A stretch of 64,000 bases of DNA from contig DAOTTZ010000077.1 of the NCBI GenBank assembly GCA_034437535.1, positions 1 to 64,000 of the forward strand. The letters are read 5' to 3'. A program made the translations under genes and the position numbers. The stretch is from J038 sp034437535. Its GTDB lineage: Bacteria; Chloroflexota; Anaerolineae; Aggregatilineales; Phototrophicaceae. Numbering within the stretch: position 1 is the stretch's first letter; each line of letters opens with the position of its first letter. Positions 7,690-15,954 of this stretch are shown here, piece after piece. A model generated the notes under the pieces. That model saw nothing but the letters and a program-made list of their open reading frames with translations. It was not told the origin of the DNA and searched no databases.

Positions 7690-9232
7690 CGGTACCGCCG
7701 TCAATGATCGGGCCGTCATCCAACCGGGTGGATAACATCAGCGGCGGGGCGTCTGCTGGCAGGTCGGTGGTCTGCACTTCATCGCTGAAGTTCAACAGGA
7801 CGACCGCCGTCTGGTCGCCAGCCTGCCGTTGATAGGCAAACACCGCAGACGGCGCAGGCAGAGATTTGTAATCCCCCCGGAGCAGAACCGGCTCTTGTCG
7901 GCGCAAGGTCAGCAGACGACGGGCCAGCGTCAGCACAGATTGCGGGTCGGCTTGCTGGTGGGCCACGTTGACGGTGGCGTAATCTGCCGCGACCGGAAGC
8001 CAGGGTTCGACCGGCGAAAAGCCAGCGTGTGGCTCATCGCGCCATTGCATCGGGGTTCGCATCGGGTCACGCCCGACGCCGATCCCCGGCGCGAGCAACT
8101 CCCAGGGATCCTGCACTCGTTCCGGCGGGATCTCGACGTTGGTCATGCCCAGTTCATCGCCGTAATAGATCGTCGGGGTGCCCGGCATCGTCAGCAAGAA
8201 CAAGAGACCGTTACGGGCCTGCGCCTGACCAGCGCGGGCCGCGAAGCGTGGTTGATCGTGATTGCTCAGCACCCAGTTCGGCCAGCCGAAGTCCGGCAAG
8301 CTGGCGTAATAGGCATCGGCCAACCGGCGGACGTTGGCCGCGTTCCAATCGGAGAAGATGAGTGCCACGTTGAACGGCAGATGAAATTCCGGCTTTTGCG
8401 GGGTGCCATAATGCTTGACGGCCTGCGCGATGGGCAGGTTCATCTCTCCCACCAGCACGCGCTCATCAAATGTGTCGATGACCTCCCGGAGCCAACGGTT
8501 AAAGTCGTGCGAGTCGCTGTAATTCCGCGTGTACTGTTCGCTCAGGCGGTGGGCCGGGTCCATACCGGCTTGCCAATCCGGGTTGCGCGGGTTATCCGGC
8601 AGACCTTCAGCCTTCATCACCCGGTAGGGCACATCCACGCGGAAGCCATCCACCCCGCGCTCTAACCAGAAGCGCAACACATCAAACATCGCCTGCCGGA
8701 CTGCCGGGTTCCGCCAGTTGAGATCCGGTTGTTTCTTCAAGAACAGATGCAGGTAATATTGGCCGGTGGTCTCGTCCCATTCCCAGGCGGATTCACCACC
8801 GAAACGGCTCAACCAGTTGTTGGGCGGGCCGCCATCAGGGGCCGGGTCGCGCCAGTAGTACCAATCGCGCTTGGGGTTATCACGCGAGGCCCGCGACTCG
8901 ATGAACCAGGGATGTTCATCTGAGGTATGATTTGGCACAAAATCCAGGATGATCCGCATCCCGCGCTCATGCACCGCCGCGATCAAATCATCCATATCCG
9001 CCAGCGTGCCAAACAGCGGATGAATCGCGGTGTGGTCGCTGATGTCGTAGCCGAAATCGGCCATCGGTGATGGATAAATGGGCGAAAGCCAGATCGCGCC
9101 GATCCCTAACCATTGCAGATAATCCAGCCGGTGGATGATGCCGCGCAGGTCGCCCACGCCGTCGCCATCGGCATCCTGGAAGCTACGCGGGTAAATGTGA
9201 TAAAACGCGCTGGTCTGCCACCATGTCATCAT
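7649..9232 (-). CDS. GH13 alpha-glucosidase (oligo-1,6-glucosidase type)
   Basis: A 527-residue glycoside hydrolase family 13 enzyme that should release glucose from alpha-glucosides in the cytoplasm; there is no signal peptide. The (beta/alpha)8 barrel shows the calcium-loop motif DADGDGVGDL, then DFVPNHTS, the nucleophile Asp in GFRVDVP, the acid/base Glu in LVGEMN, and the transition-state Asp in LSNHDQPR. A beta-sandwich C-domain follows. The start at 9232 has GGTGAGAG upstream and leaves a 7-base gap after the kinase-like gene, so the two look co-transcribed. Specificity among maltose, isomaltose and trehalose is not resolved. Confidence 0.9.
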   Translation of the reverse strand: MMTWWQTSAFYHIYPRSFQDADGDGVGDLRGIIHRLDYLQWLGIGAIWLSPIYPSPMADFGYDISDHTAIHPLFGTLADMDDLIAAVHERGMRIILDFVPNHTSDEHPWFIESRASRDNPKRDWYYWRDPAPDGGPPNNWLSRFGGESAWEWDETTGQYYLHLFLKKQPDLNWRNPAVRQAMFDVLRFWLERGVDGFRVDVPYRVMKAEGLPDNPRNPDWQAGMDPAHRLSEQYTRNYSDSHDFNRWLREVIDTFDERVLVGEMNLPIAQAVKHYGTPQKPEFHLPFNVALIFSDWNAANVRRLADAYYASLPDFGWPNWVLSNHDQPRFAARAGQAQARNGLLFLLTMPGTPTIYYGDELGMTNVEIPPERVQDPWELLAPGIGVGRDPMRTPMQWRDEPHAGFSPVEPWLPVAADYATVNVAHQQADPQSVLTLARRLLTLRRQEPVLLRGDYKSLPAPSAVFAYQRQAGDQTAVVLLNFSDEVQTTDLPADAPPLMLSTRLDDGPIIDGGTVSLRPHEGVLLVG

Positions 9233-9239
9233 GATTCTC

Positions 9240-10670
9240 TCACCCTTCATCGTTATAAATCTTCGCGCCCACCGCCCGGATCTTGTGCCGCGCCCGGTCG
9301 CGGATGGCGTGCAACCGGGCCGGGTCGTTCGTCAGTTCGGCATGAAATGTGTTGATCTTTTCAGCCAGGGCTGGATCATGGAACGAGAACGCCAGGTTCC
9401 GCACCTGATCCAACCGGGATTGACGGGCCGATGGCGTGTGTTCGTCCGGGTGCATGGGCCGGGCCGCGCCCCAGTCGATGTGAACCAGGTCACCATCGTT
9501 GACGATGAAATTGGCCGAATGCCAGTCGTTGTTATCCGCGTCGAGCAATTCACACACTTGCTGGTGCAAAACGATCTCTTCGTAAACCTGCGGGGTGAGC
9601 CGGCGCGGGTCTTCCAGCACGTAATCTTGCAAGGTCGGCCCTTTGACGAATGGCTCGATGATGATGCCGAAGATCGAGTTAAAGGCGATCTCACGCTGGA
9701 AAACATGGTCAATCAGCGCGATCTTGCCGTTTTCCAACGTCAAGCGGATGCGCCCGCCAGCGGTGACCAATCGCCCGCCGTCGGTAATCATCGGCCAATT
9801 TTCCGGCTTGCCCTGGTAGGTCTGCGCGCCGATGTCTGCCTCGTGGAATGGCTCCGGGGCCGGTTGCTTGATGACCGCGTTTAACTCCGGCAGGATGAGG
9901 ACAGCACTCCGGCGGTGGCGGCCCATGATGTACTCACTCTTGAAGACATAGCGCACCCCATGCGCGTCTTGTTGGCGGCGTGCCCAGGTCTCAATCGCGT
10001 TGCGCGTCGCCTCATCTCCGTCTGCGATAGCGGCCCGGCGGCGGCTTTCCTGGCGGACGACTTCCCCTAGCATGGCATCCAGCAACAGGGCCTGCGGGAT
10101 CTCGCGGTCGCCCAGGGTGGCTTTACCACTGGCGGCGTGATAAAGCTGGTCGAAGTAATCCGGTTGATCGCGATGTGCAACTAACGTCGTGATGTGCGCG
10201 GTGACTTCTGCCGCTGTCTGGCATCCGGTCTCTTGCTCTAGTCTTGGGGTTGAAAGTATGACGTCCGGGCCTTCAAATTGGATCTGGTCGCCGTAATCGG
10301 CCAGCATCGTTGCCTGGCTCAGCATCGGGTCGGCCTGCCAGTCGCCAACGGCGGTAATCACGCCGAAGTAAATCGCCGTCCACCCGCCCAGGTTCCGGGT
10401 CAGATAATCGTCTTCTTCCTGCAAAAAGCTATCGGGAATCAGACGATCTGTTGTGGTGCGGATGAGGTGATTGTGGGGGTCATCGCGTTGGAGCAGGGCC
10501 GTCACCGAAGGGGCCGCTTGCAGACGTTCCAGCCAGGCACGTTCGGCGGTCGGGGTGGGGCGTTGGCCGACGACGTAGACCGGGGCACCCTGCCGGTTGG
10601 CGGGCGGTTGCGTCAAAAACGAAATCACCGGCGGGCGGTTTAAGGGAATGGCGATGACTTTGTAACTCAT
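9240..10670 (-). CDS. Kinase-fold protein of unknown substrate
   Basis: A 476-residue soluble protein. The C-terminal two thirds carry marks of the protein-kinase/aminoglycoside-phosphotransferase fold: a Lys in AVIKQPAP, a catalytic-loop-like NDWHSAN (His384, Asn387) and a metal-binding-loop-like HIDWG (Asp399). The N-terminal 200 residues are not recognised. It sits 7 bases upstream of the glucosidase gene, so a sugar or maltose kinase role is tempting but unproven, and it does not show the typical maltokinase motifs. The start at 10670 has AGGA upstream; the longer frame to 10781 adds unlikely sequence. Confidence 0.65.
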   Translation of the reverse strand: MSYKVIAIPLNRPPVISFLTQPPANRQGAPVYVVGQRPTPTAERAWLERLQAAPSVTALLQRDDPHNHLIRTTTDRLIPDSFLQEEDDYLTRNLGGWTAIYFGVITAVGDWQADPMLSQATMLADYGDQIQFEGPDVILSTPRLEQETGCQTAAEVTAHITTLVAHRDQPDYFDQLYHAASGKATLGDREIPQALLLDAMLGEVVRQESRRRAAIADGDEATRNAIETWARRQQDAHGVRYVFKSEYIMGRHRRSAVLILPELNAVIKQPAPEPFHEADIGAQTYQGKPENWPMITDGGRLVTAGGRIRLTLENGKIALIDHVFQREIAFNSIFGIIIEPFVKGPTLQDYVLEDPRRLTPQVYEEIVLHQQVCELLDADNNDWHSANFIVNDGDLVHIDWGAARPMHPDEHTPSARQSRLDQVRNLAFSFHDPALAEKINTFHAELTNDPARLHAIRDRARHKIRAVGAKIYNDEG

Positions 10671-10804
10671 AACAATTGTCCTGCTCAGCGTGCTAAAGAT
10701 CAACGGCCATTCTAGCGCACCTTGAGCGCATTCGGCAAACAACGGCAGATAATGATACGCAGATTGCCCGCCATCCTGCATACAACGGACTTATCCAAGT
10801 TGTG

Positions 10805-10810
10805 TATAAT
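10805..10810 (+). promoter_or_regulatory. Candidate -10 box for the histidine kinase gene
   Basis: A perfect TATAAT lies 46 bases before the histidine kinase start in an AT-rich stretch. No convincing -35 hexamer is visible at the right distance. Confidence 0.3.
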
Positions 10811-10855
10811 TATTTTTGACACATTTGTATTCGACACTGAGCAATCCACACGACC

Positions 10856-12991
10856 ATGAGCAAACCAGACGTTTCTCATCCCCCCGGCAGGTTCAAACGC
10901 TTGCGTTTATCATTGGCCCGCTGGTTGGGCGGCCCACCCCCGGCAGAGCCGCCGCCACCACCAGATGAAACCACCGTGAAGCATCTGCGCTTTTTGAGCC
11001 AGACCGCGCTGGAGTTAATCTCTCTGCCAGATGAAGAGAGCATTTACACCTACATGGGCCAAAAGCTCTATAGCCTGCTCGACGGTCACGTCATCGTGTT
11101 GATCAACCGCAACGAGAACGAGCAAACGATGACCATACAGGGAGCCTACGGGTTAGACGAGACGCAATTAGGCAAGGTACTGAGTCTGCTAGGATATTCG
11201 CCGGTCAACACGACATATGAATCCGATGACACCATCACGCAGATCTTCAAGCAGGGGCATCTGGTCAACTTTGAGGGTGGGTTGGTCGAACTGGCGAAGG
11301 ATGTGGTGCCGCCAATGCTCACCCGGCAACTGGTGCGCCTGTTCAACATCGGGGAAATTTACCTGATCGGCCTGCAAAAGGACGACGAATTTTATGCCGG
11401 GGTTCAGCTTTACATGCGCGGCCAGCATGTCGTGGAGCATCCCAACTTGATCGAGACATTCGTCCGGCAGGCATCCACCGCACTCCAACGCATCCAGGCG
11501 GAAAAAGCCCGGCAAGATAACGAAGCACAGTTGCGGGCGCTGTTGCAGGCCATGCCCGATATGATGTTCCGCAATGACCGCGACGGCGTTTATCTGGATT
11601 ATTACGCCGCCGATGATAATCTTTTGCTCATGACGCCGGAGATGTTCGTCGGGCGCAGAACACAGGATGTCATGCCGTCGCATCTGGCAGAGCAACACCT
11701 TGACTACATCCCGCAAGTGCTGGAAACGGGCGAACAGCAGAATTACGAATATCAGACTGAAATCAACGGGCAGATGATGACCTTTGAGGCGCGAATGGTC
11801 GTGTGTGGGCAAGACGAAGTGCTATCCATTGTACGCGACATCACCGCCCGCAAGCACATGGAAGCCGCCCTGCGTGACAGCGAAGAACGGTATCGCCGCG
11901 TCATTGATACGATGTCCGAAGGCGTCGTCTTGCAGAACCGTGACGGAGTCATCCAGGCGTGTAACCCGGCGGCGGAGCGCATCCTGGGCCTGACCGCCGA
12001 CCAGATGATGGGCTTAAAGTCGATTGATAACCGCTGGAACGCGGTGCATGAAGACGGTTCACCTTTCCCTGGGGAAGACCACCCGGCGATGGTGACGCTT
12101 CGCACCGGGGAGCCACAAACAAACATCATGATGGGGGTTTACTACGGGCAAGATTTACAACGCTGGCTTTCGATCAACTCCCAACCGGTCTATTATGACG
12201 AGGCCAACGAGAACGGCTTGCCGGATGCAGTGGTCGCCACTTTCAGCGACATCACCGACCGCCGGCAAGCCCAGGCCCGTGAGTTTGAATTCGCGCTGGA
12301 AAAAGAACGGCGTCAATTGTTGACGATGTTTTTCCAGAATGCCGCCCACGAGTTCCGCACACCCTTAGCCATCATCAATTCTAGCGCGTATCTGATGACG
12401 CGGGCCGATGACCCCGACCGCCGCCAACTTAAGGCCGACCAGATCAACCTACAGGTGAACCGGATCACGCGGTTGGTGGATATGCTGGCGTTGATGGTGC
12501 GGTTGAGCAACGAAGATCTAGAGCTTTTGAAGCCGGTCAACTTAAAGGACGTGATCGCATCTGCCAGGGAAGCCGCCCAGCCAGCAGACGACTCCCTGCC
12601 TGTCATCCAGATGGAAATCGAGCCGGGCTTACCCATCATCCAGGCGGACTCTGCGTTGTTGGTAGAAGCCATTCATCAGTTGTTAGATAACGCTTTGCGT
12701 GCTGTGACCGCCAATGGCCGGTCTGATGGCATCATCACACTCAAGGCTTATCGTCAGGCTGATGAGGTGATGATCAGCGTGATCGACAACGGGCCGGGCA
12801 TCCCCCCGGCCTTATTGCCCCGCATCTTTGAGACGTTCTGGCGCGGGGATGACGTCCACGAGACGGAAGGGTTCGGCCTGGGATTGACGATTGTGCAACA
12901 GATCGTTGAGCGGCATACCGGCACCGTCACCGTATCCGCGCCGCAAGGACAAGGGAGTACCTTTACCATTCGCTTACCCGTTGGTGTGTGA
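10856..12991 (+). CDS. Soluble PAS/GAF sensor histidine kinase
   Basis: A 711-residue histidine kinase without membrane segments, so it senses a cytoplasmic signal. The order is: a Pro-rich N-terminus, a GAF-like region (about 45-220), two PAS domains (about 225-335 and 345-475), a HisKA dimerisation domain with the phospho-acceptor His498 in AHEFRTP, and a HATPase domain with DNALRAV (N box), DNGPGIP (G1) and GFGLGLTIV (G2). No response regulator gene is adjacent; the next gene, an acetyltransferase, overlaps its stop by one base, so the partner must be elsewhere. Confidence 0.92.
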   Translation: MSKPDVSHPPGRFKRLRLSLARWLGGPPPAEPPPPPDETTVKHLRFLSQTALELISLPDEESIYTYMGQKLYSLLDGHVIVLINRNENEQTMTIQGAYGLDETQLGKVLSLLGYSPVNTTYESDDTITQIFKQGHLVNFEGGLVELAKDVVPPMLTRQLVRLFNIGEIYLIGLQKDDEFYAGVQLYMRGQHVVEHPNLIETFVRQASTALQRIQAEKARQDNEAQLRALLQAMPDMMFRNDRDGVYLDYYAADDNLLLMTPEMFVGRRTQDVMPSHLAEQHLDYIPQVLETGEQQNYEYQTEINGQMMTFEARMVVCGQDEVLSIVRDITARKHMEAALRDSEERYRRVIDTMSEGVVLQNRDGVIQACNPAAERILGLTADQMMGLKSIDNRWNAVHEDGSPFPGEDHPAMVTLRTGEPQTNIMMGVYYGQDLQRWLSINSQPVYYDEANENGLPDAVVATFSDITDRRQAQAREFEFALEKERRQLLTMFFQNAAHEFRTPLAIINSSAYLMTRADDPDRRQLKADQINLQVNRITRLVDMLALMVRLSNEDLELLKPVNLKDVIASAREAAQPADDSLPVIQMEIEPGLPIIQADSALLVEAIHQLLDNALRAVTANGRSDGIITLKAYRQADEVMISVIDNGPGIPPALLPRIFETFWRGDDVHETEGFGLGLTIVQQIVERHTGTVTVSAPQGQGSTFTIRLPVGV

Positions 12992-13608
12992 TGACTTCCT
13001 CTAGCATAATCATCCAACGCGGCATCCCGCTGGAATTGAAATCACAGGCCGCTAAGATCTATTACGAAGCCTTCCGGCAGAAGTTGACGCCCTTCATCGG
13101 CGCAGACCGTGAACAGGCGTTGCGCTTATTAACCGCAGATCTCAACCCGGAGGCCGCCTTCATCGCGGTGCGGTCAAATCAAGTGTTGGGCGTGCTCGGT
13201 TTTCATCACGCCGGGGCGCACTTGCTCGACGTCCGCTTTGGGACGATCCGCCAGGCGTTCGGCTTGTTCGGGGCGATCTGGCGGGCCGGGGTCGGGCTTC
13301 TGCTGGAGCGTCATCCTGCTGAGGGTGAGATGCTGATGGACGGCATCGCCGTCCACGCTGATGCTCGCGGCCAGGGGGTCGGCTCCGGCTTGATCCAGGC
13401 ATTGTTTGACTTTGCCCAGGCGCAAGGGTATACCACCGTCCGGCTGGAAGTGGTGGATACCAACCCCCGCGCCCAACAACTTTATGAACGACTCGGCTTT
13501 ATAGCGATAAAGACTGAGTCGGTGCCGTTCTTACGCCGGTTAGGGTTTACCGCCGTCACGACGATGCGCCATGACCTGACGCCAGCCGCTCATGCTCCGG
13601 CAGAGTAG
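12991..13608 (+). CDS. GNAT family N-acetyltransferase
   Basis: A 205-residue GCN5-type acetyltransferase. The acetyl-CoA binding motif is seen around ADARGQGVGSGLI, followed by the motif-B stretch VVDTNPRAQQLYERLGF. The substrate is not predictable. Its ATG overlaps the kinase stop (TGATG), indicating translational coupling, so acetylation could be linked to that signalling pathway; this is inference only. Confidence 0.88.
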   Translation: MTSSSIIIQRGIPLELKSQAAKIYYEAFRQKLTPFIGADREQALRLLTADLNPEAAFIAVRSNQVLGVLGFHHAGAHLLDVRFGTIRQAFGLFGAIWRAGVGLLLERHPAEGEMLMDGIAVHADARGQGVGSGLIQALFDFAQAQGYTTVRLEVVDTNPRAQQLYERLGFIAIKTESVPFLRRLGFTAVTTMRHDLTPAAHAPAE

Positions 13609-13694
13609 TGGCTGGCGTCTGCATCCCAGCCGGCACAATGACACCCAGCCAGGAACGCGCTCGCCGGTTGATCTGGCGGCTGGCCCTGAGTATT

Positions 13695-13736
13695 CGCTTA
13701 AGCGGCTTGCGCTTCATTAATTTTAAGCGTTAAAAT
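13695..13736 (+). promoter_or_regulatory. Promoter region of isocitrate dehydrogenase with repeated half-sites
   Basis: TTGCGC (13707-13712) and TAAAAT (13731-13736) are 18 bp apart. The palindrome CGCTTAAGCG (13695-13704) abuts the -35 box, and its half TTAAGCG recurs at 13723-13729 within the spacer, which could be an operator pair. Confidence 0.45.
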
Positions 13737-13781
13737 ACCCAATGTCCTAACATCCTACTGACATAAGCAAGGAGCAATTGA

Positions 13782-15239
13782 ATGAGTAAAGTACCCGTGA
13801 CAGTGGCCTATGGTGACGGCATCGGCCCGGAAATCATGACGGCCTGCCTGCGCATCATCGAAGCCGCTGGCGCAGAATTAGATCTGGATGAAGTGGTCGT
13901 CGGGGAGAAAGTTTACCTCAGTGGCAACACGTCCGGCATCGACCCGCGCTTCTGGGATTCGATCCGTAGCACCAAAGTCTTCTACAAAGCCCCGCTGACC
14001 ACACCGCAGGGCAGTGGGTTTAAGAGCATCAACGTGACCACACGTAAGACGCTCAGCCTGTATGCCAACGTGCGCCCGACCCGCGCTCTGCATCCGTTTG
14101 TGGAGACCAAATACCCGGAGATGGATCTGGTCATCATCCGCGAAAATGAAGAAGATCTCTACGCCGGCATTGAGCATCGCCAGACCGATGAGGTTTACCA
14201 ATGCCTCAAGCTGATCTCCCGGCCAGGGAGCGAGCGCATCATCCGCTACGCCTTTGAATATGCCAAGGCCAACAACCGCAAGAAGGTCACTTGCTTCACC
14301 AAAGACAACATCATGAAGCTGACCGACGGGCTGTTCCACAAGGTGTTTGATGAGGTGGCGGCAGAGTATCCTGACATTGAAAATGAGCATTGGATCGTAG
14401 ACATTGGCGCGGCCAAGATGTCCGACACGCCGGAACGCTTCGACGTGCTGGTCTTGCCGAACCTGTACGGCGACGTCCTCTCAGACGTCGCGGCGCAGAT
14501 CGGTGGGTCGGTCGGCATGGCCGGGAGTGCCAATATCGGTGAACACGCCGCGATGTTTGAGGCCATTCACGGCTCTGCACCGCGCCGCGCCGGGCAGAAC
14601 CTTGCCAACCCGTCCGGGTTGTTGTTGGGGGGCATCATGATGCTGGTTCACATCAACCAGCCGGAAGCCGCCGAGCGCGTCCACAATGCCTGGCTCAAGA
14701 CCATCGAAGAGGGCATCCACACCTATGATATGTTCCGGGATGGCGTCAGCCGCGAAAAGGTCGGCACGAAGGAATTCGCCGACGCGGTGATCGAACGGTT
14801 GGGCCAAGTGCCGGATACGCTGGCCCCGGTCAGCTATGCACGCGGCGCAGGCATCCCGACCGCCACCCCGGCAGTCTATCGGGAGCCAGTCAAGCGGGAA
14901 CTGGTCGGCGTGGATGTCTTCCTCTCCTGGGATGACTCCGACCGTGACCCGGATACACTGGGCAAAATCCTGAGCGAAGCCAATGATGATACGGTCGGCC
15001 TGACGATGATTACCAATCGCGGTTTGAAGGTCTGGCCGAAGGGTGCGCCGGAGACGTTCTGTACCGATCACTGGCGGTGCCGCTTCATGGCGTCTTCGAA
15101 TGAAGGAGATCCGGTCACGCAACAGCAGATTATCGACCTGCTTCAGCGCGTTCACGATCATAACTTCGACATCATCAAGACCGAGCAACTGTACATGTTC
15201 GACGGCGAAGCCGGCTTCTCCCTGGGGCAGGGGCAATAA
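13782..15239 (+). CDS. icd: NADP-dependent isocitrate dehydrogenase (Thermus-type)
   Basis: A 485-residue isocitrate/isopropylmalate dehydrogenase family enzyme of the long type with a C-terminal extra domain (about residues 350-485), as in Thermus. It would convert isocitrate to 2-oxoglutarate in the TCA cycle. Visible motifs are YGDGIGPEI, SINVTTRKTLSLYANVRP (substrate), ENEEDLYAG, the metal-binding NLYGDVLSD and the cofactor loop HGSAPRRAGQNLANP. The two Arg in that loop, rather than Asp-Ile, favour NADP. AAGGAG lies 7 bases before the start. It is monocistronic with its own promoter. Confidence 0.9.
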   Translation: MSKVPVTVAYGDGIGPEIMTACLRIIEAAGAELDLDEVVVGEKVYLSGNTSGIDPRFWDSIRSTKVFYKAPLTTPQGSGFKSINVTTRKTLSLYANVRPTRALHPFVETKYPEMDLVIIRENEEDLYAGIEHRQTDEVYQCLKLISRPGSERIIRYAFEYAKANNRKKVTCFTKDNIMKLTDGLFHKVFDEVAAEYPDIENEHWIVDIGAAKMSDTPERFDVLVLPNLYGDVLSDVAAQIGGSVGMAGSANIGEHAAMFEAIHGSAPRRAGQNLANPSGLLLGGIMMLVHINQPEAAERVHNAWLKTIEEGIHTYDMFRDGVSREKVGTKEFADAVIERLGQVPDTLAPVSYARGAGIPTATPAVYREPVKRELVGVDVFLSWDDSDRDPDTLGKILSEANDDTVGLTMITNRGLKVWPKGAPETFCTDHWRCRFMASSNEGDPVTQQQIIDLLQRVHDHNFDIIKTEQLYMFDGEAGFSLGQGQ

Positions 15240-15256
15240 ACGAAAACCATCAGACA

Positions 15257-15285
15257 ACGGGCGATCACACTTGATGGTCGCCCGT
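15257..15285. terminator. Hairpin between converging genes
   Basis: ACGGGCGA (15257-15264) pairs with TCGCCCGT (15278-15285). It overlaps the last codons of the minus-strand membrane protein gene. The T-run is weak on both sides, so termination is plausible but not certain. Confidence 0.45.
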
Positions 15286-15834
15286 CTCTCGCTTCTGCGG
15301 TGGGAACATCTCGATCACCAGCACCCCATAATACAAAATCCCCCATAATGCCGTGGTGCCGATGTCCGTCAGCAAGAGCGTGTCAGGATCAACCCCGGCC
15401 ATACTGCCGATCAACGCGGCGATGAACGCGGCGGCCATAATGCCCAACCCGTGTAACAGCGCATACACGAAGGCATCATCTGGATCTGCCAACAGGCTGT
15501 TGATGATCGTAATGAACCAGATACCCGCTACGATCAGGTTGCCATCGCTGAGATCGACCAAAATCGACAGCCCTAAACCACCATACACCAGCGTGACGAC
15601 TATCTGACCGATCAAGCCGCTCCATTGAATGAACTGGAACGCCAGGATAACGGTCAAGAACACGCCGAAAAACTGAGCAAAAACAATGTTTCCGATGATT
15701 TCGGCTTCGTCCGGGCCGCCGGTCGCCCATAAGTAAATAAAGTAGACGATCAACGCGATGTATTCTGCCAGGAGAGCCGAGCGACGTAAGAAGACCGGCC
15801 AGTTATCGTTTGCAATTCGATTTTGCATAATCAC
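15265..15834 (-). CDS. Multi-pass membrane protein
   Basis: A 189-residue protein with about six hydrophobic segments and short loops; no family is recognised. Loops contain a few acidic residues but no clear catalytic or ligand motif. A ribosome site, AAGGGGGTG, precedes the start, and an extended -10 box with a 9-bp inverted repeat lies upstream. It stands alone between converging icd and the DUF3179 gene. Confidence 0.75.
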   Translation of the reverse strand: MIMQNRIANDNWPVFLRRSALLAEYIALIVYFIYLWATGGPDEAEIIGNIVFAQFFGVFLTVILAFQFIQWSGLIGQIVVTLVYGGLGLSILVDLSDGNLIVAGIWFITIINSLLADPDDAFVYALLHGLGIMAAAFIAALIGSMAGVDPDTLLLTDIGTTALWGILYYGVLVIEMFPPQKRETGDHQV

Positions 15835-15851
15835 CCCCTTCTTTTCCGCCT

Positions 15852-15890
15852 ATGATAGCAGGTCGATTGACCAACAGCCGTTCGACCTGC
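15852..15890 (-). promoter_or_regulatory. Extended -10 promoter with a perfect inverted repeat
   Basis: On the minus strand TGCTATCAT gives an extended -10 box (hexamer at 15852-15857). Directly upstream, GCAGGTCGA (15858-15866) and TCGACCTGC (15882-15890) form a perfect 9-bp inverted repeat with a 15-bp spacer, and GGTCGATTGACC nests inside. The position covers the -35 region, as an activator or repressor site would. Confidence 0.5.
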
Positions 15891-15954
15891 CCTTTAGAAC
15901 TTCCGCTTACAAGCTAAATCCAGACCAGAGTCTGTCAGATCCTCATCATTTAGC

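Noticed and set aside
9231..9884. A 217-codon plus-strand frame opposite the kinase-fold gene
   Set aside because: It has no protein-like motif or ribosome site and mirrors the codon positions of the opposite gene.
14481..15257. A 258-codon frame antisense to isocitrate dehydrogenase
   Set aside because: The sense strand encodes a complete, recognisable enzyme over the same bases; the antisense frame is a by-product of GC-rich codon usage.
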